Origin: Pollutimonas nitritireducens
GTDB taxonomy: Bacteria > Pseudomonadota > Gammaproteobacteria > Burkholderiales > Burkholderiaceae_B
Assembly (NCBI RefSeq): GCF_002849615.1
Contig: NZ_PDNV01000001.1
Coordinates: 372,001 to 436,000 of the forward strand
Reading direction: 5' to 3'
Length of the DNA stretch: 64,000 nucleotides
Shown: in pieces, positions 1 through 9,844 of the stretch
How positions within the stretch are numbered: the first letter of the stretch is position 1
Layout of the letters: each line of letters starts with the position of its first letter
Translations under genes and position numbers: made by a program
Notes under the pieces: generated by a model
The model's database searches: none
The model's input: the letters and a program-made list of their open reading frames with translations, nothing else
Told to the model about the DNA's origin: nothing

Positions 1-1041
1 ACCGACAATGTCGTAGACGCGGGCGCAAGCCGCATTCTTGCGCGGCACCACGGCCTCGACGCTGTGCCAGGCGTCGTAAAGCGTTGGCCGTATCAAGTCA
101 TTCATGGCGGCGTCCACTATCGCAAAATTCTTCACATCGCCATGTTTAAGGTATTCAACCGTGGTCAACAAGACCCCCGAGTTGCCGACCAGCGACCGGC
201 CGGGTTCCAACACCAGTTGCAGGTGCGAAAGACCGTGCGCGTCAAGCGCCTGGAATACCTTGTCCAGCAACACTGTTGGCGAAAGTAGCGTTTCGTCGGT
301 GTACCGGATGCCAATTCCGCCGCCCAGGTCGAGGTGCTTGAGTTCGATACCCTTATCGGCCAGGATCTTGATAAGAACGATCAGTTTGTCCAGCGCATCC
401 AGATAAGGGCTGATCTCGGTAATTTGCGAACCGATGTGACAGTCCACGCCCACGATTTCTATGTTGGGCAGGGTAGCAGCGTGCTGGTAGACGGCTACCG
501 CGGTCTCGATTGCTATGCCGAATTTGTTCTCTTTGAGTCCAGTGGAAATATAAGGATGGGTCTGGGCGTCGACGTCGGGATTCACGCGCATCGATATGCG
601 TGCTATGGCGCCTGATTGCTGTGCCACGTCAGACAATCGGGCAAGCTCAGCTTCCGACTCGATATTGAAACACTTCACTCCCGCTTTCAGGGCGGCTTGC
701 ATTTCCCAGACCTGCTTGCCTACCCCGGAGAAAACGATTTTTGACGGGTCTCCTCCGACGGCCAGCACCCGTGCCAGTTCGCCGCCCGAGACGATATCAA
801 AGCCGGACCCCAGTTTTCGGAACTCGTTAAGGACTGCCAGATTGGAATTGGCCTTCATGCCAAAACAAACCAGCACATCGCGGCCCCGCGTAGCGATCCG
901 GTAAGCCTCCCAGGCATCGTGCAAGGCTTGTCGCGAATAGACATAGAGCGGCGTACCAAACTGATTGGCCAGATGAGAGAGAGGGGTGTCTTCGGCGTGC
1001 AGGACGCCGTCGCGGAATTCGAAATGTGGAGAGACGGTCAT
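1..1041 (-). CDS. lysA: Diaminopimelate decarboxylase, N-terminal part (runs off left edge)
   Basis: Catalyses the last step of lysine synthesis, meso-diaminopimelate to L-lysine plus CO2, using PLP in the cytoplasm. The minus strand is open from an ATG at 1041 to the left edge (347 codons), so the C-terminus is outside the window. The protein begins MTVSPHFEFRDG. The alanine-racemase-fold PLP lysine lies in FGMKANSN (K63), followed by SGGELARVL, both typical of LysA. It sits directly behind lptM on the same strand, the conserved lptM-lysA pair. About 420 residues are usual, so roughly 80 are missing here. Confidence 0.93.
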   Translation of the reverse strand, partial: MTVSPHFEFRDGVLHAEDTPLSHLANQFGTPLYVYSRQALHDAWEAYRIATRGRDVLVCFGMKANSNLAVLNEFRKLGSGFDIVSGGELARVLAVGGDPSKIVFSGVGKQVWEMQAALKAGVKCFNIESEAELARLSDVAQQSGAIARISMRVNPDVDAQTHPYISTGLKENKFGIAIETAVAVYQHAATLPNIEIVGVDCHIGSQITEISPYLDALDKLIVLIKILADKGIELKHLDLGGGIGIRYTDETLLSPTVLLDKVFQALDAHGLSHLQLVLEPGRSLVGNSGVLLTTVEYLKHGDVKNFAIVDAAMNDLIRPTLYDAWHSVEAVVPRKNAACARVYDIVG

Positions 1042-1085
1042 GGTCGGCGGGGTGGCGAAAGAAGGGTTAACGATGCGATGCAGGA

Positions 1086-1325
1086 TTACTGCGCGCGCAC
1101 GGGGCTGGTGGAGGCGGCGCCTCCATTGTCGTTGTTGTTTGCAGATCCGGTCTCCGGTGCGCCGGCAGGCCGCGGCGGTGTTGTCAGCGACTCTTCAGGC
1201 GGAGGCGGTGGCGGCATGTAGAGTGGCCCTTTATACCCGCAAGCAAGCAGCGTGGAAAATATGGCGAGGCTGGCTGCCAGGCGACATAACGGACGAGCAG
1301 CGGTCGATGCACGGGGCGCTTGCAT
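1086..1325 (-). CDS. lptM: LptM (YifL)-type small lipoprotein
   Basis: A 79-residue predicted outer-membrane lipoprotein. The N-terminus is basic, then hydrophobic, and ends in a lipobox LLAC with the lipidated cysteine at residue 29. It is followed at once by GYKGPLYMP, the signature of the LptM/YifL family. In enterobacteria LptM helps LptD mature in the LPS transport translocon. The rest is a low-complexity Pro/Gly/Asn tail. It lies 44 bases upstream of lysA on the same strand and is probably co-transcribed with it. Confidence 0.88.
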   Translation of the reverse strand: MQAPRASTAARPLCRLAASLAIFSTLLACGYKGPLYMPPPPPPEESLTTPPRPAGAPETGSANNNDNGGAASTSPVRAQ

Positions 1326-1399
1326 GATAAGACTCCAAAGGTGGCCGGGTAGCGGAAATGTTGATCGTATTGATCGACAATGGAATGATACGCGAGGCA

Positions 1400-1417
1400 G
1401 CCCCCGATGTCGGGGGC
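1400..1417. other. Perfect GC hairpin downstream of mrcA
   Basis: Arms GCCCCCGA and TCGGGGGC pair perfectly across two bases, in the 140-base gap between mrcA and lptM. There is no T-run directly after it on either strand, so it is not a textbook intrinsic terminator. It may protect the mrcA mRNA 3' end or pause transcription into lptM. Confidence 0.4.
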
Positions 1418-1465
1418 GCCTGGCAATCTTTTCGGAAACTGTCGACCGGCCGCTAGGGGTAAGGT

Positions 1466-3898
1466 CTAGAAGGGAACATCAGGAGGTTGTTCGCGGCGAG
1501 GTCCGCCGCCGCTGGTGAGTTCGTGCAGCAAGTTGCCGATTCCATCCAGCCCGCCGCCGTCCACAGGGGTTTCAGCCGGAGTGGGCAGCCCCACACGGGC
1601 CACTGCCTGGCCTGGAGGGAACTCTGAAAAGTAGTAGTCGCCATTGATCTTGCTGAGTCCGGCCGGCATGGGGCCCGGTGGCGTTTCAGGTTGACCTTTC
1701 AATGCAGAGCGCATGTAATCTAGCCAGATAGGCAAGGCGGCTCCGCCCCCTGTTTCGCTGGAACCCAGCGATTTGGGTTGGTCGTAGCCCATCCAGACCA
1801 CGCTCACGAGCTTGGGCGTGAACCCGGCAAACCATGCGTCGTGGGATTCATTGGTTGTTCCGGTCTTGCCGCCAATGTCGTTGCGCTTGAGTTCGCGATA
1901 TACGCGGGCACCGGTGCCTGAAGTGGCAACGCCGCGCATCATATCGTTCATGACATACACCGTGCGCGGGTCGATGGCACGGGCAGCCGTGTCGCCCGCG
2001 ATGATGGGCTTGGCCTGCATGATGACCTTGCCGCTACTGTCGGTGACGTGATCGATGAGATAAGGCGGGACACGGTAGCCGCCATTGGCGAACACCGAAT
2101 AGGCACCGGCCAGTTGCAGCGGCGTGACGCTGCCGGCGCCTAACGCAAGCGGCAACACCGCGGGCTGCCGTTCACGGTCGAAGCCGAAACGCGTCAGGTA
2201 GTCCTGGACATACTTAGGACCGACGGCCTGCATGATCCGTATGGAGACCATATTCTTGGATTTGTACAAGCCCTGGCGCATGGTGAGCATGGGCTCGTAG
2301 GTGCGGCCGTAGTTCTTGGGCGCCCATGCCTTGGATCCCGTTTGCGCCGCAGTCAGGACAAAGGGCTCGTCGGAGATCTGGGTGGCCGGCGTCAAGCCGC
2401 GTTCAAGCGACGATGCGTAGATGAACGGCTTGAACGCCGATCCGGGCTGACGCCAGGCTTGCGTGACCCTGTTGAACTTGCCTTCCTGGAAGTTGAAGCC
2501 GCCGACCAAGGACTGGATGGCCCCGTCTTGCGGACGTACAGCCACGAATGCCGCCTGCACGGTGGGCATGTTGATGACTTCCCAGTACTCTCCGTTTTTG
2601 TGCAGGTAAACCACTGAACCGCGCTGGATGCGAACTTTCTCTTTGGCATTCTTGACCAAGCCGCGGGCTACGACCTTCAGGGCGCGCTTGTCGGTGACTT
2701 CGATGATTTCCTTGGCACTGCGTGCCACGGTGATTTTAGTGGGGCTGGCTTCCAGGACTACCCCGGTCAGCACATCGCCATTGTCGGAGTATTTTTCCTG
2801 CAGGTCGTCCAGTATGGCATCGAGCTTGGTCGGGTCGTTTTCGATTCCGTCGGGGAGATCCAAATTGGTCTCTGGACCGGGATAGACTGAGCGGCGGGTG
2901 TAATCGAGGATGCCTTCCCGTACGGCCTTGTAGGCGTTTTCCTGATCTTTGGAATTGACCGTGGTGTATACGTTAAAGCCGCGGGAGTAAATGTTGTCCT
3001 GGTAGACGCCATACAATAGCTGGCGCGCCAGTTCGGCGACATACTCGCCATGCACGGAATAGCCGCCCGCAGGAGTTCCGAGCGCGGACTTGATGACGAT
3101 TTCTTCGTCGGTTGCCTTCTGGAACTCTTCCTCGGTCAGGTAGCCCAGGCTTTTCATGCGGCCCAGGACATAGCCTTGGCGGGATTTGGCGCGTTCGAAG
3201 TTGGCAATCGGGTTGAAGCGCGAAGGGGCTTTGGGTATGCCTGCCAGCATAGCCGCTTCGGCAGGCGTTATTTCGCCCAGCGGCTTCCCGAAATAGGCGC
3301 GCGAGGCGGCGGCAAAACCATAGGAGCGATGGCCCAGGTAGATTTGATTCATGTAAAGATCGAGAATCTGATCTTTGGTGAGTGTCGCTTCTATCTTGAA
3401 GGTAAGCAGCAGTTCATAGAACTTGCGGGTGTAGGTCTTTTCTGACGACAGGTAGAAATTGCGCGCCACCTGCATGGTAATGGTGCTGGCGCCCTGGCTT
3501 TTTGACATATTGGTCAGGTTGGCCAGTACTGCTCGTGCAACGCCGGACCAATCGATACCGCCGTGCTGATAGAAACGGTCGTCTTCGGCTGATAGAATCG
3601 CCGACTTCATGACATCGGGAATTTCATTGAAGCGCAGGACATTGCGCCGCTCTTCTCCGAATTCGCCAATGAGCACCTTGTCGGCTGAAAAGACGCGCAG
3701 AGGCACCCTGGGCCGATAGTCGATCATCGCTCCGAGATCAGGTAAATTCGGCCAGGCCAGGGCCAGTGCGAGTGAGCCGAGCAGAGCGCCACACAGACCG
3801 AGTCCCGCAACGAATATGGCTATCTTCAGAAAGAAGCCGCCAATCCAGGAACGGGACACGTCGGGATTACTATTTGGGGAATTGGTAGAAGAACTCAT
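1466..3898 (-). CDS. mrcA: Penicillin-binding protein 1A (bifunctional glycosyltransferase/transpeptidase)
   Basis: A class A PBP of 810 residues that polymerises and cross-links peptidoglycan at the inner membrane. A single membrane anchor lies at about residues 20-50. The GT51 glycosyltransferase motif EDDRFYQHGG follows, with the likely catalytic Glu at 105. The transpeptidase has SAFK (S487 nucleophile, K490), SKN (547-549) and KTGTTN (678-683). Between the two domains is the ODD/OB-like insert typical of PBP1A, and the C-terminal tail is Pro/Gly-rich. It is divergent from aroK, sharing a gap of about 115 bases. In many betaproteobacteria pilM-Q genes separate mrcA from aroK; none are present here. 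Confidence 0.95.
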   Translation of the reverse strand: MSSSTNSPNSNPDVSRSWIGGFFLKIAIFVAGLGLCGALLGSLALALAWPNLPDLGAMIDYRPRVPLRVFSADKVLIGEFGEERRNVLRFNEIPDVMKSAILSAEDDRFYQHGGIDWSGVARAVLANLTNMSKSQGASTITMQVARNFYLSSEKTYTRKFYELLLTFKIEATLTKDQILDLYMNQIYLGHRSYGFAAASRAYFGKPLGEITPAEAAMLAGIPKAPSRFNPIANFERAKSRQGYVLGRMKSLGYLTEEEFQKATDEEIVIKSALGTPAGGYSVHGEYVAELARQLLYGVYQDNIYSRGFNVYTTVNSKDQENAYKAVREGILDYTRRSVYPGPETNLDLPDGIENDPTKLDAILDDLQEKYSDNGDVLTGVVLEASPTKITVARSAKEIIEVTDKRALKVVARGLVKNAKEKVRIQRGSVVYLHKNGEYWEVINMPTVQAAFVAVRPQDGAIQSLVGGFNFQEGKFNRVTQAWRQPGSAFKPFIYASSLERGLTPATQISDEPFVLTAAQTGSKAWAPKNYGRTYEPMLTMRQGLYKSKNMVSIRIMQAVGPKYVQDYLTRFGFDRERQPAVLPLALGAGSVTPLQLAGAYSVFANGGYRVPPYLIDHVTDSSGKVIMQAKPIIAGDTAARAIDPRTVYVMNDMMRGVATSGTGARVYRELKRNDIGGKTGTTNESHDAWFAGFTPKLVSVVWMGYDQPKSLGSSETGGGAALPIWLDYMRSALKGQPETPPGPMPAGLSKINGDYYFSEFPPGQAVARVGLPTPAETPVDGGGLDGIGNLLHELTSGGGPRREQPPDVPF

Positions 3899-3998
3899 TA
3901 CGGGCGATTTTAAGTCTAACCATGGTCAGACTATGATTTACGCATCAGGTTTATGTAACCGAAGGATGCAGTGTAGCGGCGTATGGTCGGATTGCAAG

Positions 3999-4007
3999 TG
4001 GGATAAT
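3999..4007 (+). promoter_or_regulatory. Extended -10 promoter element of aroK
   Basis: TGGGATAAT matches the extended -10 consensus (TG, one base, then GATAAT against TATAAT). No convincing -35 lies 16-18 bases upstream. A transcript would start at about 4014, which is the first base of the best aroK ATG, so the mRNA may be leaderless. Confidence 0.4.
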
Positions 4008-4013
4008 ACACAA

Positions 4014-4622
4014 ATGAATGATTCTTTACCTATGGGCGCAAGCCCGGACAACACCATGGCAGGGGGGCCGGAAGACCCTGCCATAGTGCTATTGCCTTAT
4101 GATCAGCCATTATTCCTGGTGGGCATGATGGGAGCCGGAAAAACAACGATAGGTCGTAGCCTGGCTCGCATCCTGGACCGTGAGTTCCTGGACCTGGACC
4201 ACGAACTGGAAGCACGTTGCGGTGTCAGGGTGTCATTGATTTTCGACATCGAGGGCGAAGAAGGCTTCCGTAGACGTGAGACCACCGCACTCGACGAATG
4301 TTCCCGTCGACGCGGTATTGTACTGGCCACAGGAGGCGGTGCCGTCCTTTCGCCCGAGAATCGTAAATATTTGAAGGAGCGGGGTGTTGTCGTTTATTTG
4401 CGCGCCAGCGCCGATGAACTCTTTCGCCGCGTATCGCGCGACCGGAATCGTCCGCTGCTGCAGACGTCTGATCCCAAAGGGCGTCTTCGTTCCCTGCTTC
4501 AGGAGCGCGAGCCGCTCTACGAGGAAGTTGCCAGTATTACATTCGACACGGGCTCCATGGCCGTGGCCCAGGTGGTGCGCAGCCTCGTTCCCCTGCTTCA
4601 ACACTACAAGGTAAATCCATGA
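4014..4622 (+). CDS. aroK: Shikimate kinase
   Basis: Phosphorylates shikimate to shikimate 3-phosphate in aromatic amino acid synthesis. The Walker A loop is GMMGAGKTT (residues 37-45), followed by the shikimate-binding LDLDHELE (58-65) and FRRRE (85-89), and the lid RDRNRPLL. The reading frame stays open upstream to 3816, but family homology begins only near residue 25 of the chosen start. The ATG at 4014 is preferred; 4032 is an alternative. Neither has a good Shine-Dalgarno. The stop overlaps the aroB start by four bases (ATGA), so the two are translationally coupled. Confidence 0.92.
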   Translation: MNDSLPMGASPDNTMAGGPEDPAIVLLPYDQPLFLVGMMGAGKTTIGRSLARILDREFLDLDHELEARCGVRVSLIFDIEGEEGFRRRETTALDECSRRRGIVLATGGGAVLSPENRKYLKERGVVVYLRASADELFRRVSRDRNRPLLQTSDPKGRLRSLLQEREPLYEEVASITFDTGSMAVAQVVRSLVPLLQHYKVNP

Positions 4623-5704
4623 ATACGGTTCAGGTTGAAACACCAGGCGGTTCCTATCCCATACACATTGCATCGGGGCGGCTCGATCTGCTGGGGCAGA
4701 GCATACCGGACGATGCAACAGCGATCGCGCTGGTCAGCAACCCCACCGTGTACGCGTTATATGGCCAGCGCGCTTCTCAGGCACTGGCCAAGACCGGTAA
4801 GCGTCTTGTCCATATCGAGCTGCCGGACGGAGAGGCTTATAAAAATTGGGAAACCTTGAATCTGATTTTTGACGGATTGTTACAAAATCGCCTGGACCGC
4901 AAGGCCGTGCTGGTGGCGTTGGGCGGCGGCGTCATCGGCGATATGGGGGGCTACGCGGCTTCCAGTTATATGCGCGGGATCCGGTTTTTGCAGGTTCCAA
5001 CCACCTTGCTGGCGCAGGTCGATTCGTCAGTGGGCGGAAAGACCGGCATCAATCATCCCCTGGGCAAGAACATGATAGGCGCGTTCTACCAGCCTGTGGC
5101 CGTGGAAATAGACACCGATGTGCTCGCGACCTTGCCCGGGCGCGAAGTCGCTGCCGGACTGGCCGAGGTCATCAAGTATGGCCTGATCATCGACGCCAAA
5201 TTCTTTGCCTGGTGCGAGGAGCATGTCGACGCGCTGCGCGCGCTCGATTCGCAGGCCATTACGTACGCGATCCAGCGTTCTTGCGAGCTCAAGGCCTATG
5301 TCGTATCGCAGGACGAGCGCGAGTCGGGCCTGAGAGCCATACTGAATTTCGGCCATACGTTCGGTCATGCGATCGAATCGGGACTCGGATATGGCGAATG
5401 GCTGCACGGCGAAGCGGTGGGTTGCGGCATGGTGCAGGCAGCAGAATTGTCGGCGATCACCTCTGGACTGTCGGCAGAAAGCGTGCAGCGTGTCAGAGCG
5501 CTGACCGCCGCCATAGGCTGTCCGGTGCGTCCGCCCGATCTGGGCACCGATCGCTGGCTCGAACTCATGCAGGTCGATAAAAAGACAGAAGGAGGTCGGC
5601 TTCGATTTGTCCTCATTCCCGAAATCGGTCAGGCTGTATTTGAATCTGTGCCAGCCGAGGCACTACGCCGCGTGCTCGACAACGCGGCTTTGCCACAGGA
5701 ATAG
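4619..5704 (+). CDS. aroB: 3-dehydroquinate synthase
   Basis: Converts DAHP to 3-dehydroquinate, the second step of the shikimate pathway; NAD- and Zn-dependent. The protein is 361 residues, the usual size. Visible motifs are the NAD-binding [14 protein letters not shown] (102-115), the substrate loop [12 protein letters not shown] (134-145) and the zinc ligands E183 (LAEVIKYG), H246 (NFGHTFGHA) and H263 (LHGEAVG). It overlaps aroK by four bases and ends eight bases before dgt, consistent with one aroK-aroB-dgt operon. Confidence 0.96.
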   Translation: MNTVQVETPGGSYPIHIASGRLDLLGQSIPDDATAIALVSNPTVYALYGQRASQALAKTGKRLVHIELPDGEAYKNWETLNLIFDGLLQNRLDRKAVLVALGGGVIGDMGGYAASSYMRGIRFLQVPTTLLAQVDSSVGGKTGINHPLGKNMIGAFYQPVAVEIDTDVLATLPGREVAAGLAEVIKYGLIIDAKFFAWCEEHVDALRALDSQAITYAIQRSCELKAYVVSQDERESGLRAILNFGHTFGHAIESGLGYGEWLHGEAVGCGMVQAAELSAITSGLSAESVQRVRALTAAIGCPVRPPDLGTDRWLELMQVDKKTEGGRLRFVLIPEIGQAVFESVPAEALRRVLDNAALPQE

Positions 5705-5712
5705 GCGCCGCC

Positions 5713-6846
5713 ATGAATGCCATCGCGTCCTACGCCTGCGATCCTGATCAGACTCGGGGGCGCCGCCACGCCGAAGCGCCACCCATAGGCCGCAGTCAGT
5801 TCCAACGCGACCGGGACCGCATCATTCATTGCAATGCATTTCGCCTGCTTGAGTACAAGACTCAGGTCTTCGTCAACCACGAGGGCGATCTGTTTCGCAC
5901 GCGGCTTACGCATAGCATTGAAGTCGCGCAGATTGCCCGCACGCTGGCACGCAACCTGGGGCTGCACGAGGACCTGACGGAAGCCATATCGCTGGCGCAC
6001 GATCTTGGTCACACGCCTTTCGGGCATGCCGGACAGGACGAACTCAATGCGTGCATGCGGGAATTGGCGCCCGGCGCGGGTGGTTTCGAACATAATCTGC
6101 AAAGCTTGCGCGTCGTGGATGAACTCGAAGAGCGGTATGCCGAGTTCAACGGCCTGAACCTGTGTTTCGAAACACGCGAAGGCATACTCAAGCATTGCTC
6201 GATCAAGCATGCACGCATGCTCGGCGATATCGGCGAGCGGTTTGTCGCACGCGCACAACCTTCCCTCGAAGCGCAGATCGCCAATCTGGCCGACGAGATC
6301 GCCTATAACAATCACGATATTGACGACGGTATCCGGTCTGGCCTGATTTCGATCGATCAATTGTTGGGGCTGGAAATCTTCGCCACGCACCATGCGCAAG
6401 TGCAGAGCAGGTATCCTGATATCGAGAAGCGCCGGCTCGTGGCCGAGATCATCCGCGCCATGATCAACACACTGGTCGTGGACCTGACGGAAACCACGTT
6501 GGCCAATATACGCCAGTACCGCCCGGACAGCGTGGATGCCGTCAGGATGGCGCCTCCCCTGGCCTCTTTTTCCGAGTCGATGCGACGCCAGGCGGATGCG
6601 CTCAAAAGCTTTCTCATGGACAACCTGTACCGGCACAGCCGCGTGATGCGAATGTCGATGAAGGCGCGCAACATCGTGCGCGAACTGTTCGTCGCGTTCC
6701 AGAACGAGCCGCGCTTGCTGACCATTGAATACCGGCGCACCGAGCCGCTGGAACAGGCCCGTGCCATCGCAGACTATATTGCCGGGATGACGGACCGCTA
6801 CGCAATCCGTGAACACCGGCAGTTATTCAGCATGGATGCCGGCTAG
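5713..6846 (+). CDS. dgt: dGTPase-like deoxynucleoside triphosphate triphosphohydrolase
   Basis: HD-superfamily hydrolase of 377 residues that removes triphosphate from dNTPs. The metal ligands are seen as H67 (RLTHSIEVA), H96-D97 ([12 protein letters not shown]) and a later Asp in [13 protein letters not shown]. The short length matches the type-2 Dgt subfamily rather than the long enterobacterial Dgt. It follows aroB closely, as in many Burkholderiales, and is convergent with uvrA, whose stop is 30 bases away. Confidence 0.9.
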   Translation: MNAIASYACDPDQTRGRRHAEAPPIGRSQFQRDRDRIIHCNAFRLLEYKTQVFVNHEGDLFRTRLTHSIEVAQIARTLARNLGLHEDLTEAISLAHDLGHTPFGHAGQDELNACMRELAPGAGGFEHNLQSLRVVDELEERYAEFNGLNLCFETREGILKHCSIKHARMLGDIGERFVARAQPSLEAQIANLADEIAYNNHDIDDGIRSGLISIDQLLGLEIFATHHAQVQSRYPDIEKRRLVAEIIRAMINTLVVDLTETTLANIRQYRPDSVDAVRMAPPLASFSESMRRQADALKSFLMDNLYRHSRVMRMSMKARNIVRELFVAFQNEPRLLTIEYRRTEPLEQARAIADYIAGMTDRYAIREHRQLFSMDAG

Positions 6847-6875
6847 GCGTTTTAGAACGTCATAATTCCTTGTGG

Positions 6876-9725
6876 TTACAGCAAGGGGCCCAGGTAGCCG
6901 CCCGTGTGGCTCGCTGGACACGCGGCGACATCTTCCGGCGTGCCTTCAACAACAATGCTGCCCCCGCCGTTGCCTCCTTCGGGGCCCATGTCGATGACCC
7001 AGTCCGCGGTCTTGATGACATCCAGGTTGTGCTCGATGATGACCACGGTATTGCCGCCTTCGACCAGTTTGCGCAGGACTTCCAGCAGCAGCGCGATATC
7101 CTGGAAATGCAGGCCGGTAGTGGGCTCGTCAAGAATGTACAAGGTTCGTCCGGTGCTGCGTTTGGACAGCTCCAGGGACAGTTTCACGCGTTGGGCTTCC
7201 CCCCCGGACAATGTGGTGGCGCTTTGGCCCAGCCGCAAGTACGAGAGGCCGACGTCCATCAGTGTATGCAGCTTGCGTGATACCGTTGGCACTGCATCAA
7301 AGTAGGTGAGCGCCTGTTCGACGGTAAGGTCCAGCACTTCGCTGATGCTGCGGCCGCGGTATCGGATTTCCAGTGTTTCCCGGTTGTAACGCTTGCCCAT
7401 GCAGACGTCGCAGGGCACGTACATGTCGGGGAGAAAGTGCATTTCCACCTTGACGACGCCGTCGCCCTGGCAGGCTTCGCACCGGCCACCCTTTACGTTG
7501 AACGAGAAACGGCCAGGGTCGTACCCACGCGTGCGGGATTCCGGAACGCCAGCAAACAGTTCGCGTATGGGCGTGAACATGCCGGTATAGGTGGCCGGAT
7601 TGCTGCGCGGCGTGCGACCGATGGGACTTTGGTCCACGTTGATGATCTTGTCGAAGTGCGACAAGCCTTCCAGCGTATCGTAGGGCGCCGGTTCGGTTTG
7701 TGCGCGGTGCAGTTGTTGCGCAACCGCCGTGGCCAGCGTGTCGTTGATCAGGGTCGACTTGCCCGATCCGGACACGCCGCTGATGCAGACCAGGCGTCCG
7801 GCCGGAATGGCCAGGTCTACGGACTTGAGGTTGTTGCCGCGGCAACCCTTGATCTGCAAGCGCGGAAGATCGGCCGTGACTGGTCGACGTTGTGGAATCG
7901 CAATGCTGCGCCTGCCGCTGAGATACTGGCCGGTGAGCGAGTGTTCATTGCTCGCCAGTTCGTCGGGCGTTCCCTGGGCGACGATCTGTCCGCCGTGCTC
8001 GCCTGCGCCCGGGCCCATGTCCAATACGAAGTCGGCGGAGCGGATCATGTCTTCGTCGTGTTCGACCACGATGACGCTATTGCCCAGGTCGCGTAGATGC
8101 TTGAGGGTAAGTATGAGTCGGTCGTTATCGCGTTGATGTAGCCCTATGGAGGGCTCGTCAAGCACATACATGACACCTGTAAGTCCGGAGCCTATCTGGC
8201 TGGCCAGGCGTATGCGTTGCGCTTCGCCGCCTGAAATCGTGTCGGCGCTGCGGTCCAGTGACAGATAACTGAGTCCTACGTTATTCAGGAACTGCAGTCG
8301 TGCTTCAATTTCGCGAACGATGCGGTCGGCAATTTCTTTCTTGGCTCCGCTGAGCTCCAGTTCCTGGAACCAGGCCAGGCAGGCCGAAAGTGAAAGCGCT
8401 TCGACTTCAAAAATGGCGCGCCCGCGGCGTTCAGCCAAGCCCGGCTCGTTTCCGATCAGCACGTGGCGCGCTTCAGGGCGCAGGCGCGAGCCTTCGCAGG
8501 CGGGGCATACTTTGCTGTGCCGATATTTGCCAAGTTCTTCCCGGACAGCGCTTGAATCCGTTTCGCGCCAGCGTCTTTCAAGATTCGGAATCACACCTTC
8601 GAAGGGATGCTTCTTGACGGTTGTTCTGCCCTTTTCATTCAGATAGAGAAAGGAAATTTCCTCGTCGCCCGAGCCAAACAGCACACGCTGCCGGAGTTCT
8701 GTGGAGAGTTCCTCAAAGGGCGTTTCGATATCGAAATCGTAATGGGCGGCCAGGCTGGTCAGCAGCGTATGGGTAAAGGCGTTGCGTCGGTCCCAGCCAT
8801 TGATGGCACCACTGGCGAGGCTGAGGTCGGGAAAAGCCACGACGCGTTTCGGATCGAAGACATCTACATTGCCCAGGCCGTCACAGGTTGGGCACGCGCC
8901 CACGGGATTGTTGAAGCTGAACAGCCGGGGTTCCAGCTCGGTGAGGCTATGGTGGCATACAGGACAGGCGTAGCGACTGGAGAAGGCATGTTCTTCACCT
9001 GTGTCCATGTTCAAGGCTATGGCGCGGCCCTCGGCCAGTCCCAATGCAGTCTCGAAGCTCTCGGCCAGGCGCTGCTGGCTTTCAGGCTTGACGCGCAAGC
9101 GATCCAGCACCACATCAAAATCATGTTTCTCGGTTTTCTTCAGGGGCGCCAGCTCGTCGATACTGACCATTTCCCCGTTCACGCGCAGCCTTACAAAGCC
9201 TTGAGCCTGCAAACTGGCGCATTCATCCTCGAAGCTGCCTTTTCGGGACCGTGCCAGCGGCGCCAGGATGGCGAGTCGCGTTTCGGGCGTCCAACTCAAG
9301 ACCTTGTCGACCATCTGGCTGACATTCTGCGCCTGTAGCGGCAAGCCATGTTCGGGACAATAGGGGGTCCCGACCCGCGCGTACAATAGCCGCAGGTAGT
9401 CATGAATTTCAGTGATCGTGCCCACGGTGGAACGCGGATTATGTCCTGCGGATTTCTGTTCTATTGATATCGCCGGCGAAAGCCCTTCTATAAGGTCGAC
9501 ATCCGGCTTGTCCATCAGTTGCAGGAACTGCCGCGCGTAGGCTGAAAGACTTTCCACGTAGCGGCGCTGTCCCTCGGCGTACAAGGTATCGAATGCCAAT
9601 GACGATTTGCCCGAACCGGACAGACCGGTCACCACCACGAGCTTGTGGCGTGGCAGGTCTACAGAAATGTTTTTCAGGTTGTGCGTACGGGCGCCCCGGA
9701 TGCGGATCGCTTCCATCAAGTTCAC
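6876..9725 (-). CDS. uvrA: UvrABC excinuclease subunit A
   Basis: Damage-recognition ATPase of nucleotide excision repair, 949 residues. Two ABC ATPase modules are visible: Walker [10 protein letters not shown] near residue 35 and GVSGSGKST near 640, each with a signature ISGGEAQR or LSGGEAQR and a Walker B (VLDEPS, ILDEPT). The zinc fingers are CPVC...CPTC and CEAC...CDVC. The start is the ATG at 9725, with a second ATG three codons on. It diverges from an MFS gene, and the shared promoter carries an inverted repeat discussed separately. Confidence 0.97.
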   Translation of the reverse strand: MNLMEAIRIRGARTHNLKNISVDLPRHKLVVVTGLSGSGKSSLAFDTLYAEGQRRYVESLSAYARQFLQLMDKPDVDLIEGLSPAISIEQKSAGHNPRSTVGTITEIHDYLRLLYARVGTPYCPEHGLPLQAQNVSQMVDKVLSWTPETRLAILAPLARSRKGSFEDECASLQAQGFVRLRVNGEMVSIDELAPLKKTEKHDFDVVLDRLRVKPESQQRLAESFETALGLAEGRAIALNMDTGEEHAFSSRYACPVCHHSLTELEPRLFSFNNPVGACPTCDGLGNVDVFDPKRVVAFPDLSLASGAINGWDRRNAFTHTLLTSLAAHYDFDIETPFEELSTELRQRVLFGSGDEEISFLYLNEKGRTTVKKHPFEGVIPNLERRWRETDSSAVREELGKYRHSKVCPACEGSRLRPEARHVLIGNEPGLAERRGRAIFEVEALSLSACLAWFQELELSGAKKEIADRIVREIEARLQFLNNVGLSYLSLDRSADTISGGEAQRIRLASQIGSGLTGVMYVLDEPSIGLHQRDNDRLILTLKHLRDLGNSVIVVEHDEDMIRSADFVLDMGPGAGEHGGQIVAQGTPDELASNEHSLTGQYLSGRRSIAIPQRRPVTADLPRLQIKGCRGNNLKSVDLAIPAGRLVCISGVSGSGKSTLINDTLATAVAQQLHRAQTEPAPYDTLEGLSHFDKIINVDQSPIGRTPRSNPATYTGMFTPIRELFAGVPESRTRGYDPGRFSFNVKGGRCEACQGDGVVKVEMHFLPDMYVPCDVCMGKRYNRETLEIRYRGRSISEVLDLTVEQALTYFDAVPTVSRKLHTLMDVGLSYLRLGQSATTLSGGEAQRVKLSLELSKRSTGRTLYILDEPTTGLHFQDIALLLEVLRKLVEGGNTVVIIEHNLDVIKTADWVIDMGPEGGNGGGSIVVEGTPEDVAACPASHTGGYLGPLL

Positions 9726-9763
9726 GAAGGTCTTTCAAAGGCTAACTTGCTACTATAACGCGC

Positions 9764-9813
9764 AGCGCTGTTACGTGCGAAGTACAGCGCTCAGATATGT
9801 TTTGATACAGCGC
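9764..9813. promoter_or_regulatory. Inverted repeat in the uvrA/MFS divergent promoter
   Basis: AGCGCTGT (9764-9771) and ACAGCGCT (9784-9791) form a perfect 8-base inverted repeat with a 12-base spacer. A third copy, ACAGCGC, lies at 9807-9813. The spacing does not fit the usual 16-base CTGT-N8-ACAG LexA box. The decamer AGCGCTGTTA at 9764 recurs exactly at 11101 in front of ssb, which suggests a common regulator. Confidence 0.5.
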
Positions 9814-9844
9814 CGGCCGTAACGTTAAATTTACCGAGTTTTTC

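Noticed and set aside
1326-1465. A frataxin gene (cyaY), often divergent from lptM.
   Set aside because: The gap is only 140 bases and no frame resembles CyaY, so it is not here.
1466-1480. PBP1A ends in DVPF, like the SSB acidic tip DDDVPF.
   Set aside because: The PBP1A C-terminus is periplasmic and lacks the run of acidic residues, so contact with SSB-binding proteins is not plausible. Coincidence.
3816-4013. 66-codon N-terminal extension of shikimate kinase.
   Set aside because: The extension overlaps the mrcA start region and promoter and has no family-like sequence.
6850-6890. CCTTG/CAAGG as a terminator between dgt and uvrA.
   Set aside because: Only five base pairs, overlapping the uvrA stop, with no T-run.
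9768-9787. CTGT...ACAG read as a LexA box in front of uvrA.
   Set aside because: The spacer is 12 bases, not the 8 of the standard LexA site, so it is reported only as an unassigned palindrome.
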